From Terriglobus sp. TAA 43 (GTDB lineage Bacteria; Acidobacteriota; Terriglobia; Terriglobales; Acidobacteriaceae): a stretch of DNA of 64,000 nt. The position numbers and the translations under genes are program-made. The stretch is from the NCBI RefSeq assembly GCF_000800015.1, contig NZ_JUGR01000001.1:1302001-1366000 (forward strand). Reading direction: 5' to 3'. Positions 35,317-43,664 of the stretch are shown one piece after another. Position 1 is the stretch's first letter, and the number at the start of each line of letters is the position of its first letter. The notes beneath the pieces are model-generated. The model was not told where the DNA came from. It did not search any database and worked only from the letters and a program-made list of their open reading frames with translations.

Positions 35317-36099
35317 ATGGAAAGCACATCACAGACTACTCAGCAAACGCAAACGGGACAGACGTGGAATGCCAGCCAATATGCCGCCAACGGCCGCTTC
35401 GTGGCTGACCTTGCTAAGGATGTGGTGGCACTGTTGGCTCCGCAGTCGGGCGAACACATTCTGGATCTTGGCTGCGGTGACGGCGCGCTGACCGAACAGA
35501 TTGCGGAGTATGGAGCCGTTGTGACCGGGTGCGATGCTTCGGCATCCATGCTGGAATCTGCTAAACAACGGGGGCTGAATGTCGTTGCTGCAGATATGCG
35601 TTCGCTGCCGTTCCAGGGCGAGTTTGACGCCGTATTCTCCAACGCAGCGCTGCATTGGGTAACTGACTTGTCAGCCGTGGCGCAGAGTGTTCATCGTGCA
35701 CTCAAGCCCGGCGGACGCTTTGTGGCGGAGATGGGTGGGCTGGGGAATATTGCGGCTATCCGCGTGGCTTTGCAATCCGTTATGGCCAACTTTGGGATTG
35801 ATGCAGAAAAGGATGCCGCATCGCGCTATCCATCGCGCGATGAGATGCGCGGCATTCTGGAAGAGGCCGGGTTCCGTGTTACAAGCATCGAACTGATTCC
35901 CCGCCCTACCCTGCTGAAGAGTGGTATGGATGAGTGGCTGAACACCTTTCGCAATGGCATTCTGAGCAAACTGTCCGAAGCTGATAGGCAATCTGCGATT
36001 GATCAGGCCGTTACGCTGTTGCGTCCGGCGTTGTGCGATGCGGATGGCGTGTGGTGGGGCGACTATGTTCGTTTGCGCTTCCATGCCGTTCGCGGATAA
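35317..36099 (+). CDS. Class I SAM-dependent methyltransferase
   Basis: 260 residues from ATG 35317, the first methionine after the divergent M20 gene. SAM-binding motif I EHILDLGCGDGALTEQ, motif II GCDASASMLE, ADMRSLPF and the FSNAALHWV post-motif are clear; these resemble trans-aconitate methyltransferase (Tam)-like proteins, although the substrate is unknown. It is divergent to the peptidase by 69 bp. Confidence 0.88.
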   Translation: MESTSQTTQQTQTGQTWNASQYAANGRFVADLAKDVVALLAPQSGEHILDLGCGDGALTEQIAEYGAVVTGCDASASMLESAKQRGLNVVAADMRSLPFQGEFDAVFSNAALHWVTDLSAVAQSVHRALKPGGRFVAEMGGLGNIAAIRVALQSVMANFGIDAEKDAASRYPSRDEMRGILEEAGFRVTSIELIPRPTLLKSGMDEWLNTFRNGILSKLSEADRQSAIDQAVTLLRPALCDADGVWWGDYVRLRFHAVRG

Positions 36100-36232
36100 C
36101 CGCCATGTGATTGAATACAAAGAAAGCGGAATCTTCTTAACCACTTTCCGCATCTTGCATGAAACGGCTGGCTCAGGCGAACCGCGTACGCGCTGACTCT
36201 CTGCCCCTCGTTCCTTCAAGGAGAGCGTCATC

Positions 36233-37405
36233 GTGTCAGACCGACCAGACTTTGATCCATCCACACTCGTCATCCACTCGAATCGTAGCTACGAGAAGCA
36301 GTCGAACTCGATCCTGTTTCCGATTCATCAGACGGCGACGTACATCCACGAGAGTGTGGGTGTAACGAAGGGCTATGGCTACACGCGTGGCGCCAACCCA
36401 ACCGTAAACGCGCTGGAACAGGCGATTGCTGCTGTGGAAGGCACCGCTTCGGCGCTTTGCTTCCGCTCTGGCATGTCAGCGATTACGACGCTGTGTTTTG
36501 GACTCCTGAATGCCGGCGACCATGTGTTGCTGTCGGACGTGATCTATGGCGGTACCGCGCGCCTGTTTCATCAGGTGCTAGGCCACTTTGGTGTGGCGTA
36601 TGACTTTGTGGACACCTCATCGGTGGAAGCGACAGAGAAAGCGATTCGACCAGAAACGCGTCTTCTGTTTCTGGAGACGCCCGCGAATCCAACGCTGAAG
36701 CTCAGTGATGTTCGAGAGCTTTCGGACATGGCACATCGTCATGAAAACATCCTCGTCGCGGTCGACAACACATTTCTGACACCGCTACTGCAGAACTGCC
36801 TGGATCTGGGGGCGGACATTTCGATGCTGTCCACGACGAAGTACATCGATGGGCACAACGCGACGCTGGGCGGGTCGCTGGCCACGCATAATGAAGCCAT
36901 CACCGAGCGGCTGCGCTTTGTACGGAAAATCATTGGCAGCATCCAGGCGCCGTTTGATTCGTGGCTGGCGCTGCAAGGCATCAAAACGCTTCCCGCGCGG
37001 CTGGCCATACACTGCGCGCACGCGAAGCAGGTAGCGGCGTGGCTGGAGAAGCATCCGCATGTAGCAAAAGTGAACTATCCCGGCCTGGAATCGTTCCCGC
37101 AGCATACGTTGGCGGCGAAGCAGCAGAAGGATTTTGGCGGCATGATGTCGTTTGAGCTGAAGGGTACGACGGAGCAGACGCTGCACTTTATCGAGGCGCT
37201 GAAGCTATGCACGTGCGCCGAGAGTCTTGGTAGTGTCGAGACCCTCGTCACGCATCCCGCCACGGCGTCGCACTGCGATATGCCGTTGGAGGAACGCGAT
37301 CGGCTTGGCATTACAGATCGCCTGGTTCGTCTTTCCGTCGGGCTTGAGTCGCCGAAGGATCTGATTGCCGACCTTGAACAGGCGTTTCAGACTATTTTCG
37401 GCTAG
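36233..37405 (+). CDS. Cys/Met-metabolism PLP enzyme, cystathionine beta-lyase or gamma-synthase type
   Basis: 390-residue fold-type I enzyme. Start is GTG 36233 with AAGGAG 9 nt upstream. YTRGANPTVNALEQAIA, the SGMSAITT phosphate loop, VDNTFLTP, the PLP lysine in STTKYIDGHN and CAESLGSVETLVTHPA are family motifs. It takes part in transsulfuration or direct sulfhydrylation; beta-lyase versus gamma-synthase cannot be settled from sequence. Its stop is 9 bp from that of the convergent TetR gene. Confidence 0.88.
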   Translation: MSDRPDFDPSTLVIHSNRSYEKQSNSILFPIHQTATYIHESVGVTKGYGYTRGANPTVNALEQAIAAVEGTASALCFRSGMSAITTLCFGLLNAGDHVLLSDVIYGGTARLFHQVLGHFGVAYDFVDTSSVEATEKAIRPETRLLFLETPANPTLKLSDVRELSDMAHRHENILVAVDNTFLTPLLQNCLDLGADISMLSTTKYIDGHNATLGGSLATHNEAITERLRFVRKIIGSIQAPFDSWLALQGIKTLPARLAIHCAHAKQVAAWLEKHPHVAKVNYPGLESFPQHTLAAKQQKDFGGMMSFELKGTTEQTLHFIEALKLCTCAESLGSVETLVTHPATASHCDMPLEERDRLGITDRLVRLSVGLESPKDLIADLEQAFQTIFG

Positions 37406-37414
37406 CACAACACG

Positions 37415-38014
37415 TTACTGATTTAGCAGAAGTCTCCAGATGGCCTCCACGTCTTCCATGGCGCGCTGCCGCGTTAGCTTGTAAGCAGTAGGGTGGGCGA
37501 TCCACAGTGCGGTTGTGCCATGAAGAACCTCCATCATGCGACGCAGCGTCGTCCTGACCTGCGTAAGTGGAGTTCCCGGCGGCAACGCCTCCCGTACAAT
37601 TCCCGCAATGCCTTCCAGGAACTGCTGGCCAAGCTGTTCACGCGTAGCCACCACCTCCGGGTCTGCATGGCGCACAAGAAAAATCAGAGAGTAATGGTCA
37701 GGGTACTGTTCCGCAAACTGCAGTACCGCCGCAATAAAACGTCCTAGCTTTCGAGTAGCGTCTGGTTCTGCCGCGATTTCGCCGTTGATACGTGTTGCGA
37801 ATTTTGTGTAAAGGTCCGCACAGATGTGTTGCACCAGTGCTTCCTTGTTCTCGAAATGACGGTACATTGCCATCTGGGAACATCCTGCCTCGTGCGCCAC
37901 CCGGCGCATGGATAGCGCGTCGTAGCCACCCGAGGTGAAGAGATGAGACGCAGCCTGAACGATCTTCTGCTTTAGCGTGTCAGTGGAATAGTCCTGGCCG
38001 GATTCTTTTTTCAT
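37415..38014 (-). CDS. TetR/AcrR family repressor of the efflux cassette
   Basis: 199 residues from ATG 38014. N-terminal HTH: KIVQAASHLFTSGGYDALSMRRVA, then EAGCSQMAMYRHFENKEALV. The helical C-terminal ligand domain (FLVRHADPEVVATREQLGQQF) resembles TetR_C in other acidobacteria. It is divergent to the TolC-HlyD-FUSC operon with 72 bp between start codons that hold three operator-like sites, so it is very probably their repressor, released by an effluxed compound. A longer frame to 38263 overlaps the operator and tolC gene and is wrong. Confidence 0.9.
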   Translation of the reverse strand: MKKESGQDYSTDTLKQKIVQAASHLFTSGGYDALSMRRVAHEAGCSQMAMYRHFENKEALVQHICADLYTKFATRINGEIAAEPDATRKLGRFIAAVLQFAEQYPDHYSLIFLVRHADPEVVATREQLGQQFLEGIAGIVREALPPGTPLTQVRTTLRRMMEVLHGTTALWIAHPTAYKLTRQRAMEDVEAIWRLLLNQ

Positions 38015-38024
38015 AACGAATCCA

Positions 38025-38085
38025 GTATACGCTGTACACATTATTTGTATACGGCGTATACTTACATTAAGTTTACGGTGTACAC
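38025..38085. promoter_or_regulatory. Triple TetR operator-like repeats
   Basis: Three related 15-bp sites: GTATACGCTGTACAC (38025-38039), GTATACGGCGTATAC (38047-38061, perfect palindrome) and GTTTACGGTGTACAC (38071-38085). Start-to-start distances are 22 and 24 bp, near two helical turns. Together they fill the space between the divergent start codons. Confidence 0.85.
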
Positions 38086-38086
38086 A

Positions 38087-39508
38087 ATGAAAACGGATGT
38101 ATTCATTACGGGCCTTCTGATTGCAGCCGGGGCGCTGCTGTGGTGTCCGGGACCGGCTGTGGCGCAGCACGTTTCCTGCGCTGTAGTGACGAACGTGCGT
38201 GATGCGGCACAGTGCATCGGGAGCGCTCTCGCTTTGCCGGTAGAGGAATTGAAACACGACCACACCTACACGCTTCCAGAGCTGATCGACCTGGCGGAGA
38301 GTAACAGTCCCGAGGGAAGAATCGCCTGGGCGCGAGCAAAGACGAGTATGGAGCAGGCAGGGATTGCGAGGGCATCCTATCTTCCTGTGCTAGCTTTTGC
38401 TGCACAGGGTAGCGATGTGCGAGCAATTGTCCCCTTCCCCAAGCCACTGGCGCCACGTGGTTATGTTACCGTCGAGCAGCCGGTAGCAGCGGCGCAGATG
38501 GAATTGGAATATACGCTGCTGAATTTTGCGCGAGGCCCAAAGCTGGAAGCAGCCAAGGCAACGGAGGTGGCCGGTGCACTGACGCTAAGCCGCACGCATC
38601 AGCAGATTGCTTACAACGTGGCCGCGTTGTATTACCGCGAGCAGCTCGAGGCAGGTCGTCTTTCCGCAGCTAAGACCATCTTGCAGGATGCGGAGACGCT
38701 GCGCGATAACGCACAGTCACAGTTTGATAATGGGCGCACCACGCTACCTGATCTTCAGAATGCGCAGGCCGGTGTGGCTGAAGCGCGATTCTCTCTTGCC
38801 TCGGCAGAAGGCGCTGTGAAGAAGGCAAAAATTGCACTCACAGAAGCTGTCGGTGTGGAGCCGTCTATTGAAATTGTATTGCCAGAGCAATCGGACGCTG
38901 TTTCTTCGGACGCCGTGGATTCGAAGGTCGAAGAACTCATTCAGTCCGCATGGAGTTCGCGCCCCGATCTGCTGGCGAGGGCTCAGGCATTGAAACGGGC
39001 GCAGCAGAATACTCGCGTGGCACATGCAGCGTATCTTCCTTTCGCGCGACTCGTGGGTACGGGTGGACAAACAGCAACGTGGCCAACCGCTGACTTCGGG
39101 AAGCTGGGTTATGCCAACGTGACGACGTGGTCTGCTGCGGTGTCATTGAAGTGGGAGATATTCAACAGTGCGCGCAAACATGAGGTCGCAGCGTCGTTGG
39201 CGGAACAACGTGCTGCCGCTGAAGAACAGCGAGCAACAAAAGATCGTGTAACGCGCGAGGTTTGGCAGTCGTACGTGGACTATCAAACAGCGGAAGAACA
39301 GCAGAAGGCCGCGCAGAGTTTCCTGTCCTCTTCACAAATCTCATATGACTCTTCTCTGGATGCATTCCGTTATGGCGTGCGTTCGCTGGTGGATGTGGTG
39401 CAGGCGGAGAAACAACTGGCACAGGCACGACTGGCCGTTGTGGATGCGAATGCACAGGTGGCGCTGAGCGCTGCTGCACTTAACTTTGCCGTGGGAGCCC
39501 GGCCATGA
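38087..39508 (+). CDS. TolC-family outer-membrane efflux protein (MdtP-like)
   Basis: 473 residues from ATG 38087; signal TGLLIAAGALLWCPGPAVAQ. Two outer-membrane-efflux repeats: heptad-rich coils (ATEVAGALTLSRTHQQIAYN; RAQALKRAQQNTRVAHAAYLP; QSYVDYQTAEEQQKAAQSFL) and the typical RYGVRSLVDVVQAEKQLAQ near the C-terminus. It forms the outer-membrane channel for the HlyD and FUSC proteins encoded next. The ATG lies only 1 bp after the last operator repeat, with no SD visible, so its transcript leader must be short. ytcA overlaps its stop by 4 bp. Confidence 0.92.
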   Translation: MKTDVFITGLLIAAGALLWCPGPAVAQHVSCAVVTNVRDAAQCIGSALALPVEELKHDHTYTLPELIDLAESNSPEGRIAWARAKTSMEQAGIARASYLPVLAFAAQGSDVRAIVPFPKPLAPRGYVTVEQPVAAAQMELEYTLLNFARGPKLEAAKATEVAGALTLSRTHQQIAYNVAALYYREQLEAGRLSAAKTILQDAETLRDNAQSQFDNGRTTLPDLQNAQAGVAEARFSLASAEGAVKKAKIALTEAVGVEPSIEIVLPEQSDAVSSDAVDSKVEELIQSAWSSRPDLLARAQALKRAQQNTRVAHAAYLPFARLVGTGGQTATWPTADFGKLGYANVTTWSAAVSLKWEIFNSARKHEVAASLAEQRAAAEEQRATKDRVTREVWQSYVDYQTAEEQQKAAQSFLSSSQISYDSSLDAFRYGVRSLVDVVQAEKQLAQARLAVVDANAQVALSAAALNFAVGARP

Positions 39509-39753
39509 AGCGACTTACTTTCTTCGCAGCACTGTTTCTTACCGGCTGCAGCCGTAACCCAAACGTAGAAATCGTGGGTTCGTACTTTCCCGGCTGGATG
39601 ATTTCGCTGGTGATTGGCGTGGCGCTGACCATGCTCACGCATCTGCTGATTCGCAAGCGCTACCCCGCGCAGGACTTCGGACATCCAGCCCTGCTGTATC
39701 CCGCGCTGTTGACACTTTTCACATGCCTTCTCTGGCTCTTGCTCTTCGCATAA
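39505..39753 (+). CDS. YtcA-like small membrane lipoprotein
   Basis: 82 residues. Lipobox LTGCSR at residues 12-17, followed by two transmembrane segments (WMISLVIGVALTMLTHLLI and LLYPALLTLFTCLLWLLLFA). The E. coli ytcA gene sits next to mdtN in the mdtNOP efflux operon, and this one lies between the TolC and HlyD genes, in line with that. The role in the pump is not known. The ATG overlaps the tolC stop by 4 bp (ATGA). Confidence 0.8.
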   Translation: MKRLTFFAALFLTGCSRNPNVEIVGSYFPGWMISLVIGVALTMLTHLLIRKRYPAQDFGHPALLYPALLTLFTCLLWLLLFA

Positions 39754-39764
39754 GGACACACACC

Positions 39765-40946
39765 ATGCCGGAATCAACGTTTCCCGTTCGACGCATTGGA
39801 TACTTCATCGCCGCTGCAGCCGTTGTCGTGTTGCTGATCGCCGTTTGGTCTGTGGACCGCAATCCGCGCACGGATGACGCGACGGTACGCGCTAATGCCA
39901 TTGCCTTTGCACCTGAAGTAGAAGGGCGACTTGTGGCCCTGAATGTTCAGGACAACCAGGCCGTTCGCAAAGGCGATCTGCTGTTCCAGATTGACCCTCG
40001 CCCCTATGAATACGCGCTGCAGCAGGCTCGTTCCGAACAGGCTTCGCTGGAAGGCCAGATTGACGATGAACGCAGGCGCATTGCCACGGAGAAATCAGCC
40101 GTGGGTACAGCGCAGGCTGGCGTGGCTGGTTCGCAGAGCAACATCTCCGCAGCAGAAGGTTCCGTGCTGGCAGCAAAGGCTGCTGTGGAGCACGCACATG
40201 CGGCGCAGATTTCTGCGGATGCCCAACTGAAGTATGCGCAGAACGACCTGGACCGCATTGCACCGTTGTTGGAAAAGCACTACGTCACCACGCAACAGGT
40301 AGATCAGGCACAGACCGCAGTTCGCGTGGCACAGGAAGCAAGTCATCAGGCTGCGTCGCAACTGCTGCAGGCACAAGCCCAGGAGAAGATGGCTGAAGCT
40401 TCGAAGCAAGCCGCAGGCGCAAATCTGCAGGCCGCCCAATCCAAGGTGGGTGAGGCACAGCATGCGGTTGACACGCTGGATACGCTGATCGCTCAACGAC
40501 CGGCACGCGGAGCTAAGGTGCATCAGGCGGAATTGAATCTGGCCTGGACCGGCGTTCGCGCACCCTTCGATGGTTATGTAACGAACATGAATATCTCGCA
40601 GGGCGCGTATGCCCATGTGGGAACACCGATTTTCACACTCATAGACACAGGCCACTGGTGGGTATTGGCGAACTATCGCGAGTCGAAGCTGAAACACATT
40701 CGTGAAGGACAACACGTAGACGTGTATTTGATGGACCAACCCAGCCGTCGTTATGACGGCGTGGTGGATAGCGTGGGACGCGGCGTGTTTCCGGAAGACG
40801 GCGGCGTGGTTGGTGGACTACCAAATGTAGACCGCACGTTGAACTGGGTGCATCTGTCCGCCCGCTTTCCTGTTCGCATTCGTGTGTTGAATCCCGATCC
40901 GAACGCGTTCCGCATTGGCGCCACAGCCATCACGGTGGTTCGTTAA
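39765..40946 (+). CDS. HlyD-family membrane-fusion protein (MdtN-like)
   Basis: Periplasmic adaptor of about 393 residues from ATG 39765 (AAGGA 9 nt upstream). One N-terminal transmembrane helix (IGYFIAAAAVVVLLIAVW), biotinyl-lipoyl halves (RLVALNVQDNQAVRKGDLLF; WTGVRAPFDGYVTNMN), a long alpha hairpin with coiled coils in between, and a beta-barrel domain (WVLANYRESKLKHIREGQHV). It links the FUSC pump to the TolC channel. Confidence 0.93.
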   Translation: MPESTFPVRRIGYFIAAAAVVVLLIAVWSVDRNPRTDDATVRANAIAFAPEVEGRLVALNVQDNQAVRKGDLLFQIDPRPYEYALQQARSEQASLEGQIDDERRRIATEKSAVGTAQAGVAGSQSNISAAEGSVLAAKAAVEHAHAAQISADAQLKYAQNDLDRIAPLLEKHYVTTQQVDQAQTAVRVAQEASHQAASQLLQAQAQEKMAEASKQAAGANLQAAQSKVGEAQHAVDTLDTLIAQRPARGAKVHQAELNLAWTGVRAPFDGYVTNMNISQGAYAHVGTPIFTLIDTGHWWVLANYRESKLKHIREGQHVDVYLMDQPSRRYDGVVDSVGRGVFPEDGGVVGGLPNVDRTLNWVHLSARFPVRIRVLNPDPNAFRIGATAITVVR

Positions 40947-40953
40947 GAAATCT

Positions 40954-42717
40954 ATGAGCCGCTTCGAGCGAATCTTCGGCGTCATCCGATCTGAACTGCA
41001 GTCGTATCCCGGCCGCATGTCGGGATCGTTGCAGGACACGCTGTGCATGGTGACGGCGTTGGTACTGGCAGACACGTTGCGCGTTCCCGGCATTGGTCTA
41101 GCGCTGGCCCTGATTCTGATGCTGCAGCGCGAAAGCCCAGGAGTAACCCTGCGCAATACTCTCCAGATTTGGGGAGGCGCGGCGGCTTCATCCCTTGCAT
41201 GTTTTGTGTGGGTTCAGATAACGGATGGAACAGAGGTCTTCCGTTTTCTCGGCTTTCTGCTGCTGGTGTCGTTCTCCGGCTTTTGCATGACAGCGACACG
41301 TGTTCCGCTGTTCTTCACTATCTTTGGTTTCTACGGATTTGTAGCGCTATCCGCGTGGGATACGCATCGTTCAGCGAATGCGATTGTGACCGCAACGCTC
41401 TACAACCTTGCCTCGCTTGCGTTGGCATTGGGAACAGCGAGCCTGGTGAACTTCCTGCTGCGCTCGCGGCATCCCGCAGATGCACTTGCTGAGGAACTAA
41501 CGAAGCGGATCAGATTGCTTGCCGCATTTCATCGCGAACAAGCAGAGATGCCAAAGAAGGCTGGCATGTCTGCACTGCACCATCAGTTGGTGCAATACAG
41601 TCACGCAGGTGATCTGAAACTAAACCAACTGTATGAAGAAGTTCGCAGCAGATTTCCGCGGCGGATGCCGCCGGGTGTTCATTTCCGCATTGGCGTGCTT
41701 GCACGTGTCATGGAGGAGAGCAATCTTGCCGGCTTTGACACAAATGCAAATGCCGCGGAAGCGCATCTGCGTATCGCAGAGCAGTGCGACTTCATTCTCG
41801 ATCAACATCTAAAGAAGCCCGAGGCACCCTCTGCCGATGCACCGGAACGACTACGTCGCATCTTTACTGAGCTGAACCTCTACTGTAATGTGGCCCAGGA
41901 AGGCGTGACGATTCGTCATGATGCTCCCGCGCCTGCGAGGAGTTTCCGCTTCTTTCACTCCGATGCTTTCACTTCACCGGATGCGGCGCTGTATGCGCTA
42001 AAGCTCACGTTGAGTGCGAGTGTTTGCTACATCCTTTACAACGCGGTGGCCTGGCCGGGTATTCTGACCTGCGTTGTGACCGTGCTTTTTACGGGACTGA
42101 CTTCGACCGGCGCGATGAAGCAGAAGCAACTGTATCGCTTATTTGGCGCGGCCATTGGTGGCGCGCTGGCGATTCTTGTGGAATCGCTGCTGTTTCCGAA
42201 CATGGACTCAATCACATCGCTGGTGCTGGTCACGGGGTCCGTCTGCCTTCTGTCGGCTTGGGTATCACGCAGCCCTCGCATTGGTTATACGGGCGTGCAG
42301 ATTGCCTTCGCGTTCTTCATTACAGATCTTTCGGGATTTGGTGCGGCAAGCCAGATTGCACCAGCGCGCGATCGCGTGTTCGGCATTGCACTGGGCATCC
42401 TTGTGATGTTGTTTGTGTTTGACCAGATATGGCCTGTGCGTACGTCGCATGCGCTTAAGGTGATACGGAATCGCGTGGTTCATAATGCGGACGCAATGAC
42501 TGCATCGGCAAAGGCTCCCGCGATGTCTGCGATGCGCGCGGAGGTATCCGCTGATCTTGCGACCATGCAGACACTACTCCAATCTGCATGGTTTGATTTT
42601 GGCAAGGATTATCGCGAGGAGTTGGTACGCAGCAGCCGGTTGGGGCGCGAGACGGAAGCGGCCGCTGCACGCTTTTACAGCAACATGCAGCAGGCGCTGG
42701 AAAGCCACTCGCGTTAA
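40954..42717 (+). CDS. FUSC-family inner-membrane transporter (MdtO/AaeB-like)
   Basis: 587 residues from ATG 40954. Two blocks of membrane segments (about residues 40-175 and 345-500) flank a cytoplasmic linker, as in FUSC proteins. The GLTSTGAMKQKQLYRLFGAA segment is typical. Members export aromatic acids or toxic cations with a HlyD and TolC partner. The stop overlaps the stop of the convergent PfkB kinase through TTAA (42714-42717). Confidence 0.9.
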   Translation: MSRFERIFGVIRSELQSYPGRMSGSLQDTLCMVTALVLADTLRVPGIGLALALILMLQRESPGVTLRNTLQIWGGAAASSLACFVWVQITDGTEVFRFLGFLLLVSFSGFCMTATRVPLFFTIFGFYGFVALSAWDTHRSANAIVTATLYNLASLALALGTASLVNFLLRSRHPADALAEELTKRIRLLAAFHREQAEMPKKAGMSALHHQLVQYSHAGDLKLNQLYEEVRSRFPRRMPPGVHFRIGVLARVMEESNLAGFDTNANAAEAHLRIAEQCDFILDQHLKKPEAPSADAPERLRRIFTELNLYCNVAQEGVTIRHDAPAPARSFRFFHSDAFTSPDAALYALKLTLSASVCYILYNAVAWPGILTCVVTVLFTGLTSTGAMKQKQLYRLFGAAIGGALAILVESLLFPNMDSITSLVLVTGSVCLLSAWVSRSPRIGYTGVQIAFAFFITDLSGFGAASQIAPARDRVFGIALGILVMLFVFDQIWPVRTSHALKVIRNRVVHNADAMTASAKAPAMSAMRAEVSADLATMQTLLQSAWFDFGKDYREELVRSSRLGRETEAAAARFYSNMQQALESHSR

Positions 42718-43664
42718 GCCTGTGCGAGACCGCCCTGGGCGGCCAGGAAAGAATCGAGCAACGCTTTGTCACGGAAGGCTTCGGTGCCGCCGGAGCGCTG
42801 CGTCGATAAAGCACCGCAAATGTTGCCGCAACGCGCAGCAGCCGCAGGTGACATACCGCGAAGATAGCCGAAGAGAAATCCTGTGTTGAAACTATCGCCT
42901 GCGCCGACAGTATCGACCGGCGTAACGGGTACTGGTGCGATTTCCTGCACGACACCAGCGGAGCGAACGAGTGCTCCACGGCTCCCGCACTTCACTGCAA
43001 CGAGTGGCACGATGTTTCCGAGTATTTCAATCGCGGCTTCTGCTGAAGTGGTGCGCGTCATACGGCGAGCTTCATCTTCGTTGGGCATAAAGATATCCAC
43101 GAGAGGAAGCACGGTATCCAGAAGATCTTCCCAGCGGTCGTCGGGATCGTCATTTGTATCAAGGGAGGTCGTCAGCCCTGCAGACTTCATGCGACGAAAG
43201 AGTTCAGGCACGTCAAGACGAAGTGCGGTCTGAAGATACAGCGACGAGAGATGGAAGTGGTGTGCGTTCGACAGATAATCCAGATCGAGATCAGCCAGCG
43301 ACATCTTCGCCATGGTGCCGGGATAGGTGAGGGTGTGGCGCTCTTTACCATGCGGCAGCATCAGCGTTACGCCGGTACTGCAGACATCGGTGTGGCGAAC
43401 GCCACCGAGATCAACATGTGCCTCACGCAGGCGTTGCAGAGCAATTTCGCCAAGCGGATCCGAGCCTACGAGAGTTGCCATAGTGACAGAGATGCCGAGC
43501 GTGGAAAGATTGTGCGCAAGGATGGCGGACGAACTGCCAAGTGTCATGGCGAAGTTATCCGCAAGCAGTTCCCTTTCGCAGGGCATCACTTCTGGAAGGC
43601 CGTAGAGCACGAGGTCGAGATTGATTTCGCCGGCGATAGCTACATCGAAACGTTTATTGCTCAT
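42714..43664 (-). CDS. PfkB-family sugar kinase
   Basis: 316-residue ribokinase-fold kinase. N-terminal DVAIAGEINLDLV, the LGSSSAILAHNLSTLG block, and the anion-hole signature PVDTVGAGDSFNTGF (about residues 251-265) with the catalytic aspartate. The start ATG overlaps the agaS stop by 1 bp (TAATG). Given the AgaS-type and PFK neighbours, it may phosphorylate a tagatose- or fructose-type sugar, but it could be any PfkB substrate. Confidence 0.87.
   Translation of the reverse strand: MSNKRFDVAIAGEINLDLVLYGLPEVMPCERELLADNFAMTLGSSSAILAHNLSTLGISVTMATLVGSDPLGEIALQRLREAHVDLGGVRHTDVCSTGVTLMLPHGKERHTLTYPGTMAKMSLADLDLDYLSNAHHFHLSSLYLQTALRLDVPELFRRMKSAGLTTSLDTNDDPDDRWEDLLDTVLPLVDIFMPNEDEARRMTRTTSAEAAIEILGNIVPLVAVKCGSRGALVRSAGVVQEIAPVPVTPVDTVGAGDSFNTGFLFGYLRGMSPAAAARCGNICGALSTQRSGGTEAFRDKALLDSFLAAQGGLAQA

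Noticed and set aside
36100-36232. Possible SAM riboswitch before the Cys/Met PLP gene
   Set aside because: The leader lacks the conserved SAM-I or SAM-II core sequences and shows no matching stems or terminator.
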